Origin: Pseudomonas oryzihabitans | Lineage (GTDB): Bacteria > Pseudomonadota > Gammaproteobacteria > Pseudomonadales > Pseudomonadaceae | DNA length: 46,729 bases | Assembly: GCF_007665395.1 (NCBI RefSeq) | Contig: NZ_VDND01000018.1 | Coordinates: 1-46,729 of the forward strand | Reading direction: 5' to 3' | Part shown: piece by piece, positions 7,157-15,457 of the stretch | Layout of the letters: each line of letters begins with the position of its first letter | Position numbering within the stretch: the first letter of the stretch is position 1 | Notes under the pieces: generated by a model | The model's input: the letters and a program-made list of their open reading frames with translations, nothing else | Database searches by the model: none | What the model was told of the DNA's origin: nothing | Position numbers and translations under genes: made by a program

Positions 7157-7835
7157 CGTAATGCTGGGACCAAGCCTGTTACGGTTGATGGGCGCATACC
7201 CGCACGCGGGATACGCAGAGGACTATTGTGTGCTTAATTCGACGCTCGCGCCTCTTCTAGCGACAATTAGCTCCACGCAGGTCCAGGCGGGAGACCAGGG
7301 GGAGCGCCTGGACCAGTACGACCGGTTGGCGGGGTCTCTTGCCGTTACCCCGTGCCAGAGCGCTCACTGTCGAATGGTTTCGGTCGACCAGGCACGTGGA
7401 TGGCCAGGACCAGTCTGCTCGCGAAGGATCGCCCTTGCACCTGGGGGCTGACCGGATGCCCATCAGGTGCCCTGAACGTCATGCTTTTTCGGCCGCCTCC
7501 GCCGCCAAGACCCGAGGACCTATGACCCGCGAACGCCGAACTTGAGGTAGGCGATGATGCTGACTGCGTCCTGGAAGGAGGATCCCGAAGCCCGGAGCTC
7601 TGGTGGTTAGAGAGTCCAGTTCGCGACGAAGGAAGCCAGAACGCCACCCCGATAGGGCTGCCAGAGCGTGAGCGTCGCTCTGTAGCTGGTACAGAATCTA
7701 GACGATTCAGCCTTGTGAGCTGGCAGGTCTGGGCTAACTGAGGCCCAGCCTGCCATTGCCGCGGTCCTCTTCGGCGGTAAGGCCTTCTGGCGTTCGCCGC
7801 CTTTTAATCAGGAAGAGTTCCGTACGACAATTGGC
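7157..7835. other. Gene-free stretch between NYN gene and ybgE
   Basis: About 680 bases with no coding frame I can support. A minus-strand frame ending at the TAG near 7520 reads FQDAVSIIAYLKFGVRGS just before its stop, which looks like the tail of a decayed gene, but a stop interrupts it about 30 codons upstream. The inverted repeat at 7722-7754 lies in this stretch. Confidence 0.45.
7722..7754. repeat. Interrupted inverted repeat
   Basis: GGCAGG-TC-TGGGC pairs with GCCCA-GC-CTGCC across an 8-base loop, giving two stem blocks of 6 and 5 pairs around a 2x2 mismatch. No T run follows on either strand, so it is not a standard terminator. It resembles the small palindromic repeats scattered in Pseudomonas intergenic DNA. 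Confidence 0.4.
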
Positions 7836-8138
7836 TCAGCCCAACTGCGCCCTGGCGAGCAGCGCGTACCCCAGCACCAGCAGCGGCCAGCCCAGCAGCG
7901 GCCCGAACAGCAGTCGCCACAGCCATGGCCGCGGCACGAAGCCGACGCCGTGGACCAACCCGGCGGAGATGCCGAGCATGACCCCCATCAGCAAGGGGTG
8001 GCTGTAGTGGCCGCTGGCGTCGAGCATCAATCCGGGGTGGATCAGCAACAGCAGCGCCAGCGGTGCCGCCAGCAGCAGGGACAGCGTCCGCCCCAAGGGG
8101 TGGACGCGGGGCAGGGCTTCAGCATTCGGCATCGTCAT
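7836..8138 (-). CDS. ybgE: YbgE-family protein of the cytochrome bd operon
   Basis: A small membrane protein of about 100 residues with three hydrophobic stretches: after a polar start (MTMPNAEALPRVHPLGR), helices near 18-37, 45-66 and 72-95, with HYSHPLLMGVMLGISAGLVHG in the middle. YbgE-type proteins are encoded at the end of cyd operons; their role is not firmly established. It is the last gene of the unit and its start lies inside cydX (20 bases of overlap). ATG 8138 was chosen since GGGAG precedes it; ATG 8132 is possible. Confidence 0.85.
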   Translation of the reverse strand: MTMPNAEALPRVHPLGRTLSLLLAAPLALLLLIHPGLMLDASGHYSHPLLMGVMLGISAGLVHGVGFVPRPWLWRLLFGPLLGWPLLVLGYALLARAQLG

Positions 8139-8235
8139 GGACGTCGAGCTCCCGGGTGCTTTCCAGCCAGAGGGCGTTGATGATGCCGAAGCTCGCGGCG
8201 AGCAGGACACCGAGGATCCAGGTGAAGTACCACAT
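8119..8235 (-). CDS. cydX: Cytochrome bd small subunit CydX
   Basis: A 38-residue single-helix peptide beginning MWYFTWILGVLLAASFGIIN, the hallmark CydX sequence, followed by LWLESTRE and an acidic tail. In E. coli CydX binds CydA, stabilises the haem centres and is needed for full oxidase activity. It begins 24 bases after cydB and overlaps the start of ybgE. GGAGAT lies before the ATG. Confidence 0.93.
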   Translation of the reverse strand: MWYFTWILGVLLAASFGIINALWLESTRELDVHDDAEC

Positions 8236-8259
8236 GGCGAATCTCCTTGGAGGGGCTGG

Positions 8260-9399
8260 TCAGTAGAGGCCGTGGGGATTGGCGTCGATGAAGCGGTCGT
8301 CGACCTTGCCCCACATCCGCACGTAGCTCCACAGGGTGTAGCCCAGGATCAGCGGCACGAAGAGGGCCGCGGCGACGAACATGATGCCCAGGGTGCGCTG
8401 GCTGGAGACGGCGTCCCAGACGGTGAGGCTCGAGGCCGGGTCAAGGCTCGACGGCAGCACGAAGGGGAACAGCGCGCAACCGGCGGTGGCCAGGGTGCCG
8501 ACGATGGCCAGGGCGGTGCCGGTGAAGGCCAGCGCCGCCTGGCGCCAGCTGCTGCCGAGCAACGCCAGGATGCTGCCGAGTGCCGCCAGCAGCGGGGCGA
8601 GCAGGGTCAGCGGGTGGGCGTGATAGTTGGCCAGCCAACCCGGGTTGCCGGCGGTCACCACCTTGTGCAGCGGATTGAGGGCACTGCCCGGATCGCCCTG
8701 GCTGACCAGCAGGTAGCCCTCGAAGGCATGGGCCAGCCAGACCCCGGCCAGGCCGAAGGCGGCCAGGTGGAGCAGGGCGCACAGGCCGGTGGCGCGCCGG
8801 GCACGCTCGCCCAGTGCCTGGTGGGTACGCAGCATCAGCCAGGCACCGCCGTGGGCGCAGAGCATGGCCAGGCTGACTAGCCCGCAGAGCAGGGCGAAGG
8901 GATTGAGCAGGGCGAAGAAGCTGCCGTGGTAGCTGGATCTGAGGGTGTCGTCGAGCTGGAAGGGCACGCCCAGGAAGAGGTTGCCGAAGGCCACGCCGAA
9001 CACCAACGCCGGAACCAGGCTGCCGGTGAACAGGCCCCAGTCCCAGGCAGTGCGCCAGCGGCTGTTGTCGAGCTTGCTGCGGTAGTCGAAGCCCACCGGG
9101 CGCAGGAACAGGGCGAAGAGCACCAGCAGCAGCGCCCAATACAGCCCGGAGAAGGCGGTGGCATAGACCAGCGGCCAGGCGGCGAAGAGGGCACCGCCGG
9201 CGGTGATGAACCAGACCTGGTTGCCATCCCAGTGCGGCGCGATGCTGTTGATGGCGGCGCGGCGCTCCTTGTCGGTCTTGCCGATCAGGGGCATGAGGAT
9301 CATGGCGCCCAGGTCGAAACCGTCGGTGAGGGCGAAGCCGATCAGCAGCACGCCGATCAGCACCCACCAGGTGAGCTTGAGCACTTCGTAGTCGAACAT
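8260..9399 (-). CDS. cydB: Cytochrome bd ubiquinol oxidase subunit II
   Basis: A 379-residue multi-helix inner-membrane subunit that pairs with CydA in the terminal oxidase reducing O2 to water with quinol as donor, without proton pumping. It begins MFDYEVLKLTWWVLIGVLL and has the family blocks ALTDGFDLGAMIL (about 23-35), HWDGNQVWF (about 56-64) and FPFVLPSSLDP near residue 300; it ends in the usual DANPHGLY-like tail. Start ATG 9399 has GGAGACC just before it; the open frame extends further upstream but that part is cydA sequence in another frame. It sits 10 bases after cydA. Confidence 0.97.
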   Translation of the reverse strand: MFDYEVLKLTWWVLIGVLLIGFALTDGFDLGAMILMPLIGKTDKERRAAINSIAPHWDGNQVWFITAGGALFAAWPLVYATAFSGLYWALLLVLFALFLRPVGFDYRSKLDNSRWRTAWDWGLFTGSLVPALVFGVAFGNLFLGVPFQLDDTLRSSYHGSFFALLNPFALLCGLVSLAMLCAHGGAWLMLRTHQALGERARRATGLCALLHLAAFGLAGVWLAHAFEGYLLVSQGDPGSALNPLHKVVTAGNPGWLANYHAHPLTLLAPLLAALGSILALLGSSWRQAALAFTGTALAIVGTLATAGCALFPFVLPSSLDPASSLTVWDAVSSQRTLGIMFVAAALFVPLILGYTLWSYVRMWGKVDDRFIDANPHGLY

Positions 9400-9409
9400 G
9401 GCGGTCTCC

Positions 9410-11023
9410 TCAGACGTTGGCCGGGGCAGCGGGCTTGGCCACGGCGGCCTGGCGCAGGGCGTCGCCGACCTGGGCGGCGCGTTCGTGGTAGTAGCGGCCG
9501 GTATGCAGGCTGCTCGGGCCAAGGCGGGCGAAGCGGATCATCAGGTACAGCTCCACGATCAGCAGCAGGGTGTAGAAGGTCACCAGGGCGCCGATGGAGC
9601 CCCAGAGGTCCGCGGGGGCCAGGGTCGAGGCCGACAGGTGGGTGGGCAGCACCTCGCTGATGGTCCAGGGCTGGCGACCGTGCTCGGCGACCCACCAGCC
9701 GGTCTGGGTAGCGATCCAGGGCAGCGGCAGGCTGAACAGGGCCCACTTGAGCAGCCAGGGCTTCTGGAGTTCGTTGCGCCGGGTCGAGGCCCAGAAGGCG
9801 CAGACGAACAGCGCCAGCATCAGCACACCGCAGGCGACCATGAGGCGAAAGGTCCAGAACACGCTGGCCACGTTGGGGATGGTGTCCAGGGCAGCCTTGC
9901 GCACCTGTTCGTCGGAGGCGGCGGGCAGGTCGTTGGTGTACTTCTTCAGCAGCAGGCCGTAGCCGAGGTCCTGCTTGTGGGCGTCGAAGGCGGCGCGGGT
10001 GGCGGCGGAGTCGTCGCCGGCGCGCAGTTTTTCCAGCAGCGCATAGGCCTGGGCGCCATTGCGGATGCGCGCCTCGTAGTGCTTGACCAGGTCCTTGATG
10101 CCGGTGACCTGCTCGGTGGTGGAGCGGGTGGCGATCAGGCCCATCACGTAGGGGATCTTCACCGCGTAGTCGGTGCGCATCTCCTGCTGGTTAGGGATGC
10201 CGAAGAGGGTAAAGGAGGCCGGGGCTTCCTCGGTGTTCCACTCGGCCTCGATGGCGGCCAGCTTGACCTTCTGCACCTCGCCCACGCGATAGCCGGATTC
10301 GTCGCCCAGCACGATCACCGAGAGCACCGCGGCCATGCCGAAGGCCGCGGCCACGGCAAAGGAGCGCCGGGCGAAGCCGATGTCACGGCCCTTGAGCAGG
10401 TAGTAGCTGGAGATCGCCAGCACGAAGAGGGCGCCGGTGACGTAACCCGAGGCCACGGTGTGGACGAACTTGACCTGGGCCACGGGGTTGAGCAGCAGGG
10501 CGCCGAAGTCGACCAGCTCCATGCGCATGGTCACGTAGTTGAATTCGGCGCCCACCGGATTCTGCATCCAGCCGTTGGCCACCAGGATCCACAGCGCGGA
10601 GAGGTTCGAGCCCAGGGCCACCAGCCAGGTCACCAGCAGGTGCTGCCCTTTCGATAGCCGCTCCCAGCCGAAGAAGAACAGCCCGATCAGCGTCGATTCG
10701 AGGAAGAAGGCCATCAGGCCCTCGATGGCCAGGGGTGCCCCGAAGATGTCGCCGACATAGTGAGAGTAGTAGGCCCAGTTGGTGCCGAACTGGAACTCCA
10801 TGGTCAGGCCGGTGGTGACGCCCAGGGCGAAGTTGATGCCGAACAGCTTGCCCCAGAACTGGGTCATGTCCTTGTAGACCTGTTTGCCGGTCATCACATA
10901 GACCGACTCCATGATCCCCAGGATCACCACCAGCCCCAGGGTCAGGGGCACGAAGATGAAGTGATACAGCGCGGTCATGCCGAATTGCAGGCGTGACAGG
11001 TCCACGACGGATTCCGAGATCAT
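9410..11023 (-). CDS. cydA: Cytochrome bd ubiquinol oxidase subunit I
   Basis: A 537-residue subunit carrying haems b558, b595 and d. His21 in TALYHFIFVPLTLG matches the known haem ligand; GWWVAEHGRQPW marks the conserved block near the C-terminal third. The periplasmic Q-loop, from DESGYRVGEVQKVKLAAIEAE to LGYGLLLKKYT, is the long form of E. coli CydA, not the short loop of the cyanide-insensitive CioA best known from P. aeruginosa, so this is a true bd-I type enzyme. Start ATG 11023 is preceded by GAGGAG. It follows cydP by 32 bases and would be driven by the promoter with the Anr-type box at 11280. Confidence 0.97.
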   Translation of the reverse strand: MISESVVDLSRLQFGMTALYHFIFVPLTLGLVVILGIMESVYVMTGKQVYKDMTQFWGKLFGINFALGVTTGLTMEFQFGTNWAYYSHYVGDIFGAPLAIEGLMAFFLESTLIGLFFFGWERLSKGQHLLVTWLVALGSNLSALWILVANGWMQNPVGAEFNYVTMRMELVDFGALLLNPVAQVKFVHTVASGYVTGALFVLAISSYYLLKGRDIGFARRSFAVAAAFGMAAVLSVIVLGDESGYRVGEVQKVKLAAIEAEWNTEEAPASFTLFGIPNQQEMRTDYAVKIPYVMGLIATRSTTEQVTGIKDLVKHYEARIRNGAQAYALLEKLRAGDDSAATRAAFDAHKQDLGYGLLLKKYTNDLPAASDEQVRKAALDTIPNVASVFWTFRLMVACGVLMLALFVCAFWASTRRNELQKPWLLKWALFSLPLPWIATQTGWWVAEHGRQPWTISEVLPTHLSASTLAPADLWGSIGALVTFYTLLLIVELYLMIRFARLGPSSLHTGRYYHERAAQVGDALRQAAVAKPAAPANV

Positions 11024-11055
11024 CCCGGCAATCTCCTCAACTAGAAGGAAGGGGG

Positions 11056-11199
11056 CTAGTCCAGCAGGTGGGCGCTGACCGCCTGGGCGGCGTCGGGCGG
11101 GACCGTGGGGGCGCTGAACCAGAGGCTCTTGATCGCCATCAGCAGCGCCAGCTTGATCAGCAGGATGACCAGCAGTTCCTTGACCAGGCGTCCGTTCAT
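11056..11199 (-). CDS. cydP: Putative small oxidase subunit CydP
   Basis: A 47-residue peptide with one hydrophobic helix (LVKELLVILLIKLALLMAIKSLWF) and a short polar tail. The charged start, the helix containing an IKLALL core and the position directly before cydA match the CydP proteins annotated in Pseudomonas cyd operons, whose function is only proposed. The start is ATG 11199; the frame stays open upstream but that part is not membrane-like and would run into the promoter. Confidence 0.75.
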   Translation of the reverse strand: MNGRLVKELLVILLIKLALLMAIKSLWFSAPTVPPDAAQAVSAHLLD

Positions 11200-11279
11200 G
11201 GCGACCTCGCGAGCCGTGGCGCCCCTCCCGAACGGAGTGGCGACTGCAGGCAGGATGCGCCTGCTGGCCCGGGGCAAAA

Positions 11280-11293
11280 CTGATCCAGATCAA
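11280..11293 (-). promoter_or_regulatory. Anr/FNR-type box upstream of cydP-cydABX
   Basis: On the minus strand TTGAT-CTGG-ATCAG matches the consensus TTGAT-N4-ATCAA at all but the last base. It lies 81 bases before the cydP start codon, suitable for activation of the oxidase operon at low oxygen by Anr. Confidence 0.7.
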
Positions 11294-11458
11294 TTGGCCA
11301 CTGGCCAGTAGCTGGGGCAGGTTGTCGCAGCCGTTCAGGTCGGGTTCAGAGGGGTTAAGACGGCGTTAAGACGGCAGGGCGCAAGGTGAAGCCGTGACTG
11401 ACGCCGGACCGCTCTCGCGGTGACGCCAGCCCCCCTGTTCAAGACCGGAGGATCCACC

Positions 11459-11719
11459 ATGAATGTCTTCAACAAGATGGCCGCACTCGCCCTGCTCAGC
11501 ACCGCCAGCTACACCGCCATGGCCGCCGAGATCAACGAAAGACGCAGCCAGGCGCTGCCGCAGCCGCAGGTGGCGCCCGCCGAGGTCGTAGCCGTCCAGG
11601 AAGCGACCCCGGCCCGCTGGGACCAGGCGCTGGACCCCCACGCCTACCGCCAGGCCTCGGTGCGCTACCAGGCCCATGTGGTGGATCCGGCAACGTTGCG
11701 AGACCTGCGTTTCGGCTAG
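11459..11719 (+). CDS. Small exported protein of unknown function
   Basis: An 86-residue protein with a clear signal peptide (MNVFNKMAALALLSTASYTAMA, cleavage before AEI) and a mature part of about 64 residues rich in Ala, Pro, Gln and Val, ending HVVDPATLRDLRFG. No Cys and no membrane helix after the signal, so a soluble periplasmic protein is expected. GGAGGATCCACC before ATG 11459 is a strong ribosome site and decides the start. It is transcribed away from the cyd operon. No family recognised. Confidence 0.75.
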   Translation: MNVFNKMAALALLSTASYTAMAAEINERRSQALPQPQVAPAEVVAVQEATPARWDQALDPHAYRQASVRYQAHVVDPATLRDLRFG

Positions 11720-11814
11720 GCTGCTTCGCAGCGTCTCTCCCGTCACGCTAGAGCGACTTCCAGGAAGAATCCGACGTGCCCCTATCGATTGTTCACGAGG
11801 CGAAAGGGTGTGAC

Positions 11815-11850
11815 GGGATCGCGGCCATGGGCCGCTCCTACAGGTTCGCG
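11815..11850. repeat. REP-like palindromic intergenic element
   Basis: GCGGC-CATGG-GCCGC followed by TCCTACAGG, the pattern of the short palindrome-plus-CTCCTACA elements found in many copies between Pseudomonas genes. Assignment rests on this recalled pattern; copy number was not checked. Confidence 0.55.
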
Positions 11851-11988
11851 GTGAACTTAGGGGCGGCCGTATTGGCTGAGCGCCCTGGCCGCGTTGAGCG
11901 AAGCGCCGGATTGACGCGGGAGTGGCGGCTTCGGCAGGAGGTTGGGCAACGCCGTAGTCTGAGTCACCAGTGGACCTAAGGCCCATCA

Positions 11989-12100
11989 GTGGAAAACGCT
12001 GCGCCTTTTTCCACGCTACGGGCTCGACCACGGGGTAGGGTGCCTGGAGCATCGAACTCGACTGCCCCCTCTCCCCCCGGGAGAGGGCTGGGGTGAGGGC
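11989..12100. repeat. Composite palindromic intergenic repeats
   Basis: Two hairpins in a row: GTGGAAAA...TTTTTCCAC (11989-12014, followed by GCTACGGGC), and CCCTCTCCC-ccc-GGGAGAGGG (12067-12087) followed by CTGGGGTGAGGGC. Both patterns recur between genes in many gamma-proteobacteria. Either could act as a transcription-stop or mRNA-end structure; neither is followed by a T run. Confidence 0.5.
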
Positions 12101-12486
12101 AGCCGTACCTTGGCGTATTCAACCGGTCAGGCTCTGGGCGCTCCGCCCACTCTATGTGGCGACGCTGACCGCTCAATCCGGGTTCTGCCGAGTAGTGAAG
12201 GCGTTGCTCAGGATATTGAAGCAGGCTCGCCGTGGGCTGATGTCCTGATCCTTCGTCAGTCTTTTCCCATTACGCATTGCAGCTGCCGTCCTGGTTACCT
12301 CTGGCCTGGTGACGGCTGCAGCCCGCTCCTTGTCACGACGTTCTTCCGTTAATCGCCCGGCAAAGGTGTCCTGGGGTCGAAACACCGTGCCAGACGGTCG
12401 CACGGCCACTTACCGTCTCGCTATACTGGTCCGAGGTGTGATCTTCATCACGCTTTTGTCTGGACGGCGAGTAGGACGGTTCTCGA

Positions 12487-13929
12487 ATGGCGGGCTTCAG
12501 ACCAGGGGCGAGCAAGGCAGGGAGTAGCAAATGGATTCGCCGGGGGTTGCCGCTGTTGGCCTTCCTCGGTTTTGTCCTCCTCGGCTGGACCCTGATCACC
12601 CGGTTCGACGACGAAACCCGCCGGATGGACCGGGTGCGCACCGGCGAGGTCGCCATGACCTTCGCCCTGTCGGTGGAGAAGGTGCTCGAAAGCGCACTCT
12701 CCGCCACACGAACCCTGGCGGTCATGGTCTACCAGGGCAAGGGCCAGGTTCCCGACTTCACCGCGCTCGCGCGCTTCCTGCTGCCGTTGTACAAGGGTGC
12801 CTACGCCCTGTCGCTGGCGCCGGACGCGGTCATTCGCCAGATCGAGCCGCTGGATCGCAACCTGCTGGTGCGCGACCACGACCTCTGGGAGCACCAGGAC
12901 CGCGGCAAACTGCTGCAAACGCTGGAAAGCAAGGATTCGCGCATCCAGTTCATGGGGCCCTTCAAGTTGATCCAGGGCCCCATCGGGGCGATCGGCATGC
13001 TCCCGGTGTTTCTCCCCGACCACCAGGGCCAGCCGCGTTTCTGGGGCTACACCGTGGTCACCCTGACGCTACCCGAAGCTCTCGAAGACGCCAATCTCGC
13101 CGCCATCGAGGCCCAGGGATACGCCTATCGACTGACGGGGCTCGATCCGGAGACGGGCGAGCTGAGGGTGTTGCAACAGTCAACGGCGGCGGTGACCGAT
13201 GGGCTCTGTCGTGACATACGGATCGAAGCGACGGTCTGGTCCCTGTGCGTGGCGCCGCTGCCACGGTGGCAGAATCAGGCGCGACACTACGTCGATTTCG
13301 GCTTGGTCGTGCTCGGCAGTGCCTGGTTGGCCTGGCTGGTCCAGGCACTGCTCAGCCGCCGCGAAAGGCGCGCCGAACTGGTGCGCCAGGCCTTGTTCGA
13401 TCCGCTCACCGGCCTGGCCAACCGGCGACTGATGGTAGAGCGGCTGACGCAGGCCCGCGAGCATGCCCACCAGCAGGGTAGCGTCTTCACCGTGGCGCTG
13501 CTGGACCTGGATGGCTTCAAGGCCGTCAACGATAGCTTCGGCCACGCCCAGGGCGACCAGGTCCTGGTGGTGACCGCCGAGCGGCTGCTGAAGGAAATCC
13601 GCAGTTCGGACACCCTGGCCCGGCTCGGCGGCGACGAATTCGTGCTGATCATGGAAGACCTGCCCGGACGCGAGGTCAGCGAACGGGTGCTGGAGCGCCT
13701 GTTGCGCGCGGTGCGCGAGCCGCTGGCCCTGGAAGGCGGTACGGGGCAGGTCTATGCCAGCATCGGCGTGGTAATCAGCGACAGCCTGCCGGCCGACGAC
13801 AGCGACAGCGTGCTGCGCCGGGCGGATGCGGCCATGTATGAGGCCAAGCGCCGCGGCAAGAATTGCTATGTCTTCGCAAGCGACCTGCCGAGTCCGGCAG
13901 CGGCCGATCCGCTACCCGCAGGCGGCTGA
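12487..13929 (+). CDS. Membrane diguanylate cyclase with periplasmic CHASE-like sensor
   Basis: A 480-residue protein that should make cyclic di-GMP. Order: cytoplasmic start, membrane helix (about 20-38), a periplasmic sensor of about 240 residues with CHASE-type features (LSLAPDAVIRQIEPLDRN near 110-128, then a GPFKLIQG block), second membrane helix (about 275-297), GGDEF domain from about 305 (DPLTGLANRR near 313). The active-site GGDEF is intact at 381-385, and RSSD at 372-375, five residues before it, is a product-inhibition site. No EAL domain. The start ATG 12487 has only a distant AGGAC. The gene stands alone and the signal is unknown. Confidence 0.92.
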   Translation: MAGFRPGASKAGSSKWIRRGLPLLAFLGFVLLGWTLITRFDDETRRMDRVRTGEVAMTFALSVEKVLESALSATRTLAVMVYQGKGQVPDFTALARFLLPLYKGAYALSLAPDAVIRQIEPLDRNLLVRDHDLWEHQDRGKLLQTLESKDSRIQFMGPFKLIQGPIGAIGMLPVFLPDHQGQPRFWGYTVVTLTLPEALEDANLAAIEAQGYAYRLTGLDPETGELRVLQQSTAAVTDGLCRDIRIEATVWSLCVAPLPRWQNQARHYVDFGLVVLGSAWLAWLVQALLSRRERRAELVRQALFDPLTGLANRRLMVERLTQAREHAHQQGSVFTVALLDLDGFKAVNDSFGHAQGDQVLVVTAERLLKEIRSSDTLARLGGDEFVLIMEDLPGREVSERVLERLLRAVREPLALEGGTGQVYASIGVVISDSLPADDSDSVLRRADAAMYEAKRRGKNCYVFASDLPSPAAADPLPAGG

Positions 13930-14056
13930 ATGGCCCCGCTAGCCACCCAGGGACTGCAGCGCCGCAGGCGCGCCCGTTGGCCTGAACCCGGCGCAGGCCC
14001 AGAAAGCAGGCAGCGCTTGCTCGGCAATTCCCCAGAGGTGGGCCGCGGGGGCGGTC

Positions 14057-15241
14057 CTAGACGTATTGCGCCGCCGCGTAGCCCGAGGCCCAGGCCCACT
14101 GGAAGTTGAAACCGCCCAGGTGGCCGGTGACGTCCAGCACCTCGCCGATGAAGTAGAGGCCGGGCGACTTGAGGGATTCCAGGGTCTTGGAAGAGACCTC
14201 GCGGGTATCGACCCCGCCCAGGGTCACCTCGGCGGTGCGATAGCCCTCGGTGCCCGCCGGTACCAATCGCCAGTCGTTCAGGCGCGCGGCGATGGCCTTG
14301 AGTTCGTCGGCACCGTATTGCTTCATCGGCTTGGACTGGAACCAGCTGTCCGCGAGCAGCGTGGCCATCTTCTTGGTGAACAACTCCCCGAGCAGCGTCT
14401 TGAGTTCGCTGTTGGGCCGCGCCTGGCGCTGCTCGGCGAGCCAGAGCGGCAGGTCGAGGTGGGGCAGCAGGTCGATGCTCAGGGCGTCCCCGGGTTGCCA
14501 GTACGAGGAGATCTGCAGGATCGCCGGGCCGCTCAGGCCGCGGTGGGTGAACAGCAGATTCTCGACGAAGCTCTGCCCGTTGCAACTGATGCGGACGTCT
14601 TCCACCGCGGTACCGGACAGGCTGCTGCAGAAGTCCTTCAGCTGCGGATCGGTGACGGTGAAGGGCACCAGGCCCGCGTGGGTCGGCAGCAGCTCATGGC
14701 CGAACTGGCGGGCGACCTGGTAGCCGAAGCCGGTGGCGCCCAGGGTCGGGATCGACAGGCCGCCGGTGGCGATCACCAGGGATTCGCCGCGCACCGGCCC
14801 CAGGCTGGTCTGCAACAGGTAGCCCTGCTCGAGCCGGGCGATCTCGCTCACCGAGGTGTTCAGGCGCAGCTCGACACCGCCGCGCTCGCACTCGTCCAGC
14901 AGCAGGGCGAGGATGTCGCTGGCCTTGTTGTCGCAAAATAGCTGGCCGAGCTTCTTCTCGTGATAGGGCACCCCATGCTTGGCCACCAGGGCGATGAAGT
15001 CCCATTGGGTGAAGCGGGCCAGGGCCGATTTGCAGAAGTGCGGATTGTGCGAGAGGAAGTTGCCGGGCTCGCAGTACAGGTTGGTGAAGTTGCAGCGGCC
15101 GCCGCCGGACATGAGGATCTTCTTGCCGGCCTTGTTGGCATGGTCGAGCACCAGCACCCGCCGCCCGCGCGCCGCCGCGCTCAGCGCACACATCAAACCT
15201 GCGGCGCCGGCGCCGATGATGACGACCTGGGTATCGAACAC
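14057..15241 (-). CDS. HI0933/YhiN-family flavoprotein oxidoreductase
   Basis: A 394-residue protein of the BaiN/HI0933 family. An N-terminal FAD-binding Rossmann motif (VVIIGAGAAGLMCALSAA, residues 6-23) is followed by GRRVLVLDHANKAGKKILMSG, a second nucleotide-contact block GESLVIATGG near 153, and the C-terminal family signature GGVDTREV...GLYFIGEVLDVTGHLGGFNFQWAW. Members bind FAD; the reaction of the bacterial housekeeping branch is not settled. It stands alone, with a 215-base gap to the kinase gene upstream, and no operon context helps. Length is normal for the family. Confidence 0.9.
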   Translation of the reverse strand: MFDTQVVIIGAGAAGLMCALSAAARGRRVLVLDHANKAGKKILMSGGGRCNFTNLYCEPGNFLSHNPHFCKSALARFTQWDFIALVAKHGVPYHEKKLGQLFCDNKASDILALLLDECERGGVELRLNTSVSEIARLEQGYLLQTSLGPVRGESLVIATGGLSIPTLGATGFGYQVARQFGHELLPTHAGLVPFTVTDPQLKDFCSSLSGTAVEDVRISCNGQSFVENLLFTHRGLSGPAILQISSYWQPGDALSIDLLPHLDLPLWLAEQRQARPNSELKTLLGELFTKKMATLLADSWFQSKPMKQYGADELKAIAARLNDWRLVPAGTEGYRTAEVTLGGVDTREVSSKTLESLKSPGLYFIGEVLDVTGHLGGFNFQWAWASGYAAAQYV

Positions 15242-15320
15242 GCTGAACTCCTTGCCTACTGACGTCTGGCCATTGGCCTGCGGCGGCGCATGTTACCCGA
15301 TCGGTCGGGCAGGGTGGGGA

Positions 15321-15340
15321 ACCGGCGGCGTGCCGCCGGT
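15321..15340. terminator. Strong GC hairpin behind the hybrid kinase gene
   Basis: ACCGGCGGC-GT-GCCGCCGGT, a perfect 9-bp stem with a 2-base centre, lies 118 bases past the kinase stop and before the flavoprotein start. No T run follows, so it may be a weak terminator or a palindromic protein-binding site. Confidence 0.35.
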
Positions 15341-15457
15341 CCGCTACCCGTGGCCGGCGCTGTCGGGTTGGCCAAGCTGGCTCTGGCGGCACCCCTGGGG
15401 GTTCTGCTGGGGCGGGGAGCGCCGCTCGTGGGCGGCAGTGTCCCTGGCCACCGCGGG

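Larger units (their letters stand above)
11720..12486. other. Repeat-rich gap between small exported protein and diguanylate cyclase
   Basis: About 770 bases without a supportable gene. It holds the palindromic elements at 11815-11850 and 11989-12100. Right of them, 12110-12486 shows nothing recognisable apart from the presumed promoter region of the diguanylate cyclase. Confidence 0.5.

Noticed and set aside
7520..7620. Minus-strand tail FQDAVSIIAYLKFGVRGS as a gene remnant
   Set aside because: Protein-like for only about 20 residues and stopped by TAA about 30 codons upstream; no family recognised, so not listed as a pseudogene.
7771..7806. GGCGG...CCGCC followed by TTTT as a terminator
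   Set aside because: The loop is about 20 bases, the stem only 5 pairs, and no plus-strand gene precedes it.
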